Origin: UBA6164 sp963979005
Lineage (GTDB): Bacteria; Patescibacteriota; Gracilibacteria; BD1-5; UBA6164
NCBI GenBank assembly: GCA_963979005.1
Contig: CAXBVF010000051.1
Location: 1-8,203 of the forward strand
Reading direction: 5' to 3'
DNA: 8,203 nt
Positions 4,882-8,203 of the stretch are shown piece by piece. A model generated the notes under the pieces. The model was given only the letters and a program-made list of their open reading frames with translations. It was not told the origin of the DNA and searched no databases. Numbering within the stretch: the stretch's first letter is position 1; every line of letters starts with the position of its first letter. The translations under genes were made by a program, and so were the position numbers.

Positions 4882-7409
4882 TTAATTTGATATATTAAAA
4901 CTATTAGTTCAAGTAGCAATTACTGTTCATCATTCTTTAATTTCCAACTGAACTTGATAAGCTCATATTTTAGAAATTAAAAGATCAACTGCAATGCTTC
5001 AATCAGCAGTAATTGTTCATGTAGCTGAAGTTATAACAGTATTTCATATACTAGGTTCACTCAGTAATGACCATTCATAAGTTAAGGTTCTTCAATCAAC
5101 TCAACTAATAGTTGCCGCGTATGTTTTTATAAAATTTCAGGCAAATTCAAAGGGTCAAATATCATATCTATCTCATGTAACACTATGGTTTCAAAAAGCT
5201 GGATCTCACATATTTATAGTAGCAGATGCTTGGGATACTCAATCAAGTCAGACATTTACCTGAGGGTCTGTTCAAGTAATATTAGTTCAGTCTAAAGTAT
5301 AATTATCAGCAGGAATAGAATTATTATAAAATAAATTATAAGAAATAACAGGAGTTCAAGCTGTATATTTTATTCAACTGTAAGTTCAATTTATTATAAT
5401 ATTACTATTAATAATGGGATTTCATGAAGATATAACAATTCAATTATATCTTGAATAATAAATTAATGAATTAGTTATAGTAGCATTTGAATTAAGTATT
5501 CTAATACTTCAGTATGTTTGATTTGATCATCCATACCTTAATTGTACATAATCAAAAATAGAAGCGCTTGATCATGCATCTCTAATATAAAGATATCCCC
5601 AATTTCAAGTAGACGGTGTTCATGTTGATCATGGTATAGTTGCTCATACTGAATTATCATTTTTTGATGTAAATATAATGTTAGATCAAGATGTTCAACT
5701 TGCTTGTATATTTCAATAACTAGTAACTGTCTGACCTAAATTAAATTTAATTATTAATCAAGATGGAATAGTTAATGTTTTTCATGATGATATAGTAGTT
5801 GGTCATACTACAAATATTGTACGATCTGATTTAAGTGTTCATGCTGTAGATGTAATGGCTAGTGACATAATATTGTACACATCATCCTGACCATTAGTAT
5901 TTATTGTATTATTATTTCAAACTAAAATTGGCTCTGCAGTTCAATATAATACACCATATCATGAATTTCACGAAATATTATTATCTGTGACAGTCATATT
6001 TGTTCCTCAAGTGATATATATTCAATCACCTCCTCATACTATTGTATTATTTTGAACTGTAGGACTTCATAAAGCTATCTTTATGGCATCATATGTTCAT
6101 CCATTTGTTATAGTGTTATCTGTTACAGTTGGATTTCAAGAACTTATAATTATTCAATTATATCTTGAATAATCTATTAATGAATTAGTTATAGTAGCAT
6201 TTGAATTAAGTATTCTAATACTTCAGTATGTTTGATTTGATCATCCATACCTTAATTGTACATAATCAAAAATAGAAGCGCTTGATCATGCATCTCTAAT
6301 ATAAAGATATCCCCAATTTCAAGTAGACGGTGTTCATGTTGATCATGGTATAGTTGCTCATACTGAATTATCATTTTTTGATGTAAATATAATGTTAGAT
6401 CAAGATGTTCAACTTGCTTGTATATTTCAATAACTAGTAACTGTCTGACCTAAATTAAATTTAATTATTAATCAAGATGGAATAGTTAATGTTTTTCATG
6501 ATGATATAGTAGTTGGTCATACTACAAATATTGTACGATCTGATTTAAGTGTTCATGCTGTAGATGTAATGGCTAGTGACATAATATTGTACACATCATC
6601 CTGACCATTAGTATTTATTGTATTATTATTTCAAACTAAAATTGGCTCTGCAGTTCAAAATAGTACACCATATCATGTTTTCAATGAAACACTATTACCT
6701 GTAACAGTCATATTTGTTCATCATGTAATATATATTCAATCATTTCATCATGATACTACATTATTTTGAACCGTAGGACTTCATCATTTTATAACTATAG
6801 AATCATAATTACCTCAAAGTGCTATACCATTATTTGATACAGTTGGACTTCAAGAAGTTATAATAATTGAACTGTATTTAGAATTGGATACTAGTCAATT
6901 TATTATATTTACATTACTATTAAGAATGCTTATACTTCAATATGTACTATTTGAACCAGCATATTTAACATGTACATAATCCATAACTGAAGCGCTTGAT
7001 CATGCTTCTCTGAAATATACATATTGCCAACTTCATGCAAGAGGACTTCATGTAGATCAAGTAATCGTATATCAATAAAAATCATCGTTTTTTGATGTGA
7101 ATACAATTGTAGCTCATGAATTTCAATTAGCGCTAAGAGTTCAGTATACTGTCATCTTATGTCAATCGTCGAATTTAACTACAACTCAAGGTTCTATTGT
7201 TAAGGTAACTCATGAGTTAATCGTAATATCATGGTCTAAATAATATGTATTACCTGTAACCATGTAGTATTTGTTGTAATAGTTGGGGCAATTGATCATG
7301 TTCAGTTGGGATATGTTGGTGTAGCAACATAACTTCAATGAGAAATACTTATGAATAAGAAACTAGAAATTAAAGCTAAAATTAGTAATTTTATTTTTTG
7401 TATTATCAT
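4882..7409 (-). CDS. Large secreted parallel beta-helix repeat protein, frameshifted near the N-terminus
   Basis: Read with one base restored at 7260-7261, this encodes about 842 residues. Residues 1-25 are a signal peptide (MIIQKIKLLILALISSFLF, then SISHGS). From about 50 to 710 the protein is a right-handed beta-helix of the pectin-lyase type: two full and one shorter unit of about 238 residues, each with a GVTLTIEPGVVVKF- or GKTLTIPSGLIIKF-like strand, an IVFTSKNDD-like strand, a GSW/GNWxYxYxRxAGSSAS segment and SPTVQNN / GGxDGIYITGGTN turns. Next comes the closing segment common in secreted beta-helix proteins (DPQVN at 715, INMGDPAFGN, DRYDIGPFEF at about 748-756), then an immunoglobulin/PKD-like domain (about 760-842, LTYEWSLLSEPS). 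No catalytic residues or anchor motif are recognised. An adhesin or surface structure is likely; carbohydrate binding is possible. As the sequence stands, translation from the signal peptide stops after about 57 residues. Most glycines are TGA. Confidence 0.85.
5462..5944 (-). repeat. Exact direct repeat, copy A, within the beta-helix gene
   Basis: These 483 bases appear identical, by eye, to 6176-6658, at an offset of 714 bases (exactly 238 codons). Identity includes all synonymous positions and breaks off sharply at both ends. It encodes about residues 490-650 of the corrected protein. Confidence 0.9.
6176..6658 (-). repeat. Exact direct repeat, copy B, within the beta-helix gene
   Basis: Second copy of the 483-base repeat, encoding about residues 252-412. 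Sequence continuing into 6659-7260 is a third, clearly diverged unit in the same 714-base register: the GAAGCGCTTGATCATGC stretch recurs at 6275 and 6989 and in copy A. Confidence 0.9.
7260..7261 (-). other. One-base frameshift in the beta-helix gene
   Basis: Upstream of this point the signal-peptide frame reads TTNTTW and then hits TAG; downstream the long frame reads VTGNTYYLDHDITI. Adding one C to the CC here (G on the coding strand, TGG-GTT) joins them as NTTWVTGNTYYL, which matches the usual start of such helices. Both parts are otherwise open to their ends, and the corrected length is a multiple of three. It could be a sequencing error, a mutation or phase variation. Confidence 0.85.
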
Positions 7410-7444
7410 ATAATATTTATTTAGTAATTAAAAGTTATCTATCT

Positions 7445-7450
7445 ATTATA
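7445..7450 (-). promoter_or_regulatory. Possible -10 element for the beta-helix gene
   Basis: A perfect TATAAT on the minus strand overlaps the mtnN stop codon and would give a leader of about 29 bases. No good -35 is at standard spacing (TTGATG lies 15 bases upstream), so the gene may instead be read through from mtnN 36 bases away. Confidence 0.3.
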
Positions 7451-8132
7451 AAACTAATTCTAGTACATCAACACTATTATTCATAGCAAATTCCAAGTTA
7501 CTCATATGTGCATCAATAGCTTCATTGTTAGCTCAGTCTGAAACAGCCTTAATTACTACACATTTATCTAATAAATTGTAATAGCGAGCTGTTGATAAAA
7601 CTGCAAAAGCTTCCATCTCACAAATATCTCATCAATGTTTTTCTCTTAATTCTATTACTTTTTTTTCATCATCTATAAATTGATCTCAGGTTAAACAAAT
7701 TCAACTTAGTATCAATCAGAACTTATTTAAATCAAATGAATCTCAAACAGCATAGTTTAAGAATATTGGTTTTTTTGCATAGTCTAAATGCTCTCACTCA
7801 AATGGCAAATATATATCATGTTGAATAAATGTATTGGGCAAAAATACATCTCATATTTTTGAATCAGATACATTTAAACTACCAGCTATTCATATGTTAA
7901 CAATTTTATCTGGACTGTAATTTTCTAGTAAATATACCATAGTTATTGAAGCTTGTATTTTTCATATTCATGATAAGGCTAGGATAATTTTTTCATCTCA
8001 TTCATCTGTATTCCTTAATCATTCATATAATACTACACTATTTTTTCATTCTATTTTTTTTAAATTAAATCTTTTTACGATTAAATCAGCTTCTTCTTGC
8101 ATAGCTGTGATTATAATTTTTGTCAGTTCCAT
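7446..8132 (-). CDS. mtnN: 5'-methylthioadenosine/S-adenosylhomocysteine nucleosidase
   Basis: A 228-residue protein of the MTA/SAH nucleosidase (Pfs) family. It hydrolyses methylthioadenosine and S-adenosylhomocysteine to adenine and a thioribose or ribosylhomocysteine, clearing by-products of methylation in the cytoplasm. Seen: ITAMQEEADLI with the likely acid E14, LALSGIGKIQAS (51-62), IVNIGIAGSLN (77-87), LTGDQFI (147-153), CEMEAFAV (171-178; M173 and E174 bind the ribose) and KAVSDGAN (195-202; D199 is the proton donor to adenine). Length is normal (E. coli 232). Other purine nucleoside phosphorylase-fold enzymes are possible, but E14, the EME motif and the SDGAN aspartate favour this one. 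Fifteen of sixteen glycines are TGA. There is no Shine-Dalgarno. The gene precedes the beta-helix gene by 36 bases with no terminator between. Confidence 0.9.
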
Positions 8133-8140
8133 TTTTTTTG

Positions 8141-8170
8141 ATAATAATTTAATATAATATAATATAATAT
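8141..8170 (-). promoter_or_regulatory. Possible near-leaderless promoter of mtnN
   Basis: The minus strand has TATTAT (8146-8141), which would start transcription about two bases before the ATG. The -35 position falls inside the pentanucleotide repeat, where no consensus exists. The assignment is tentative. Confidence 0.3.
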
Positions 8171-8203
8171 AATATAATATAATATAATATAATATAATAT
8201 AAT
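8150..8203. repeat. Pentanucleotide microsatellite (AATAT)n
   Basis: A perfect 5-base repeat of almost 11 units continues past the window edge, so its full length is unknown. It lies 18 bases upstream of the mtnN start. It presents TATAAT every five bases on the plus strand and TATATT on the minus strand. Such tracts gain and lose units by slippage. Confidence 0.95.

Noticed and set aside
5462..6658. Repeats as a CRISPR array or insertion sequence
   Set aside because: The repeat is long, in frame, and part of one continuous protein. There are no short regular spacers, no transposase and no terminal inverted repeats.
4152..8132. UGA read as tryptophan (code 4, as in mollicutes)
   Set aside because: TGA falls on invariant glycines in at least four families (for example SGDKDL, NIPG, CGAP, SDG), and TGG is used for tryptophan.

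Overview
The window is an AT-rich stretch of bacterial DNA in which UGA is read as glycine (genetic code 25). With UGA as a stop, only fragments of genes remain. With UGA as glycine, long proteins with intact family motifs appear. Examples are NIPGIDGFGPKKA in a DNA polymerase I exonuclease domain, SGDKDL in the same protein, GPAGHF and YICGAP in a flavin reductase, and NIGIAGS and VSDGAN in a nucleosidase. UGG still encodes tryptophan and all complete genes end in UAA. This points to Absconditabacteria (SR1) or Gracilibacteria in the Patescibacteria/CPR; the sequence alone does not separate the two.

Layout, left to right. Minus strand: the N-terminal part of a chorismate mutase (1-167, cut by the window edge), a secreted S-layer-homology protein (262-867), the membrane zinc protease HtpX (960-1859), and a DNA polymerase I-like protein that stops inside its 3'-5' exonuclease domain and has no polymerase domain (1906-3291). 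Plus strand: two short unrecognised genes (3456-3659 and 3846-4022), each with its own promoter and terminator, then a ferredoxin-NADP reductase-like flavoprotein (4152-4832). Minus strand again: a very large secreted parallel beta-helix protein built from about 238-residue repeats, carrying a one-base frameshift near its N-terminus (4882-7409), and a methylthioadenosine/S-adenosylhomocysteine nucleosidase (7446-8132), preceded by a pentanucleotide microsatellite that runs off the window.

The genes do not form one pathway. polA fragment-htpX and mtnN-adhesin are closely spaced same-strand pairs that could be co-transcribed. Strong hairpin terminators separate most other units. Three proteins (SLH, HtpX, beta-helix) belong to the cell envelope or surface, which suits an episymbiotic or predatory CPR lifestyle; that link is inference.

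The most unusual part is 3375-4101. The two small genes have clear Shine-Dalgarno sequences and encode all eight of their glycines with GGN codons. The recognised genes lack Shine-Dalgarno sequences, and in the five complete ones outside the adhesin I counted 78 UGA against 14 GGN glycine codons. The small genes are either highly expressed or of different origin, and their products resemble nothing I recognise.
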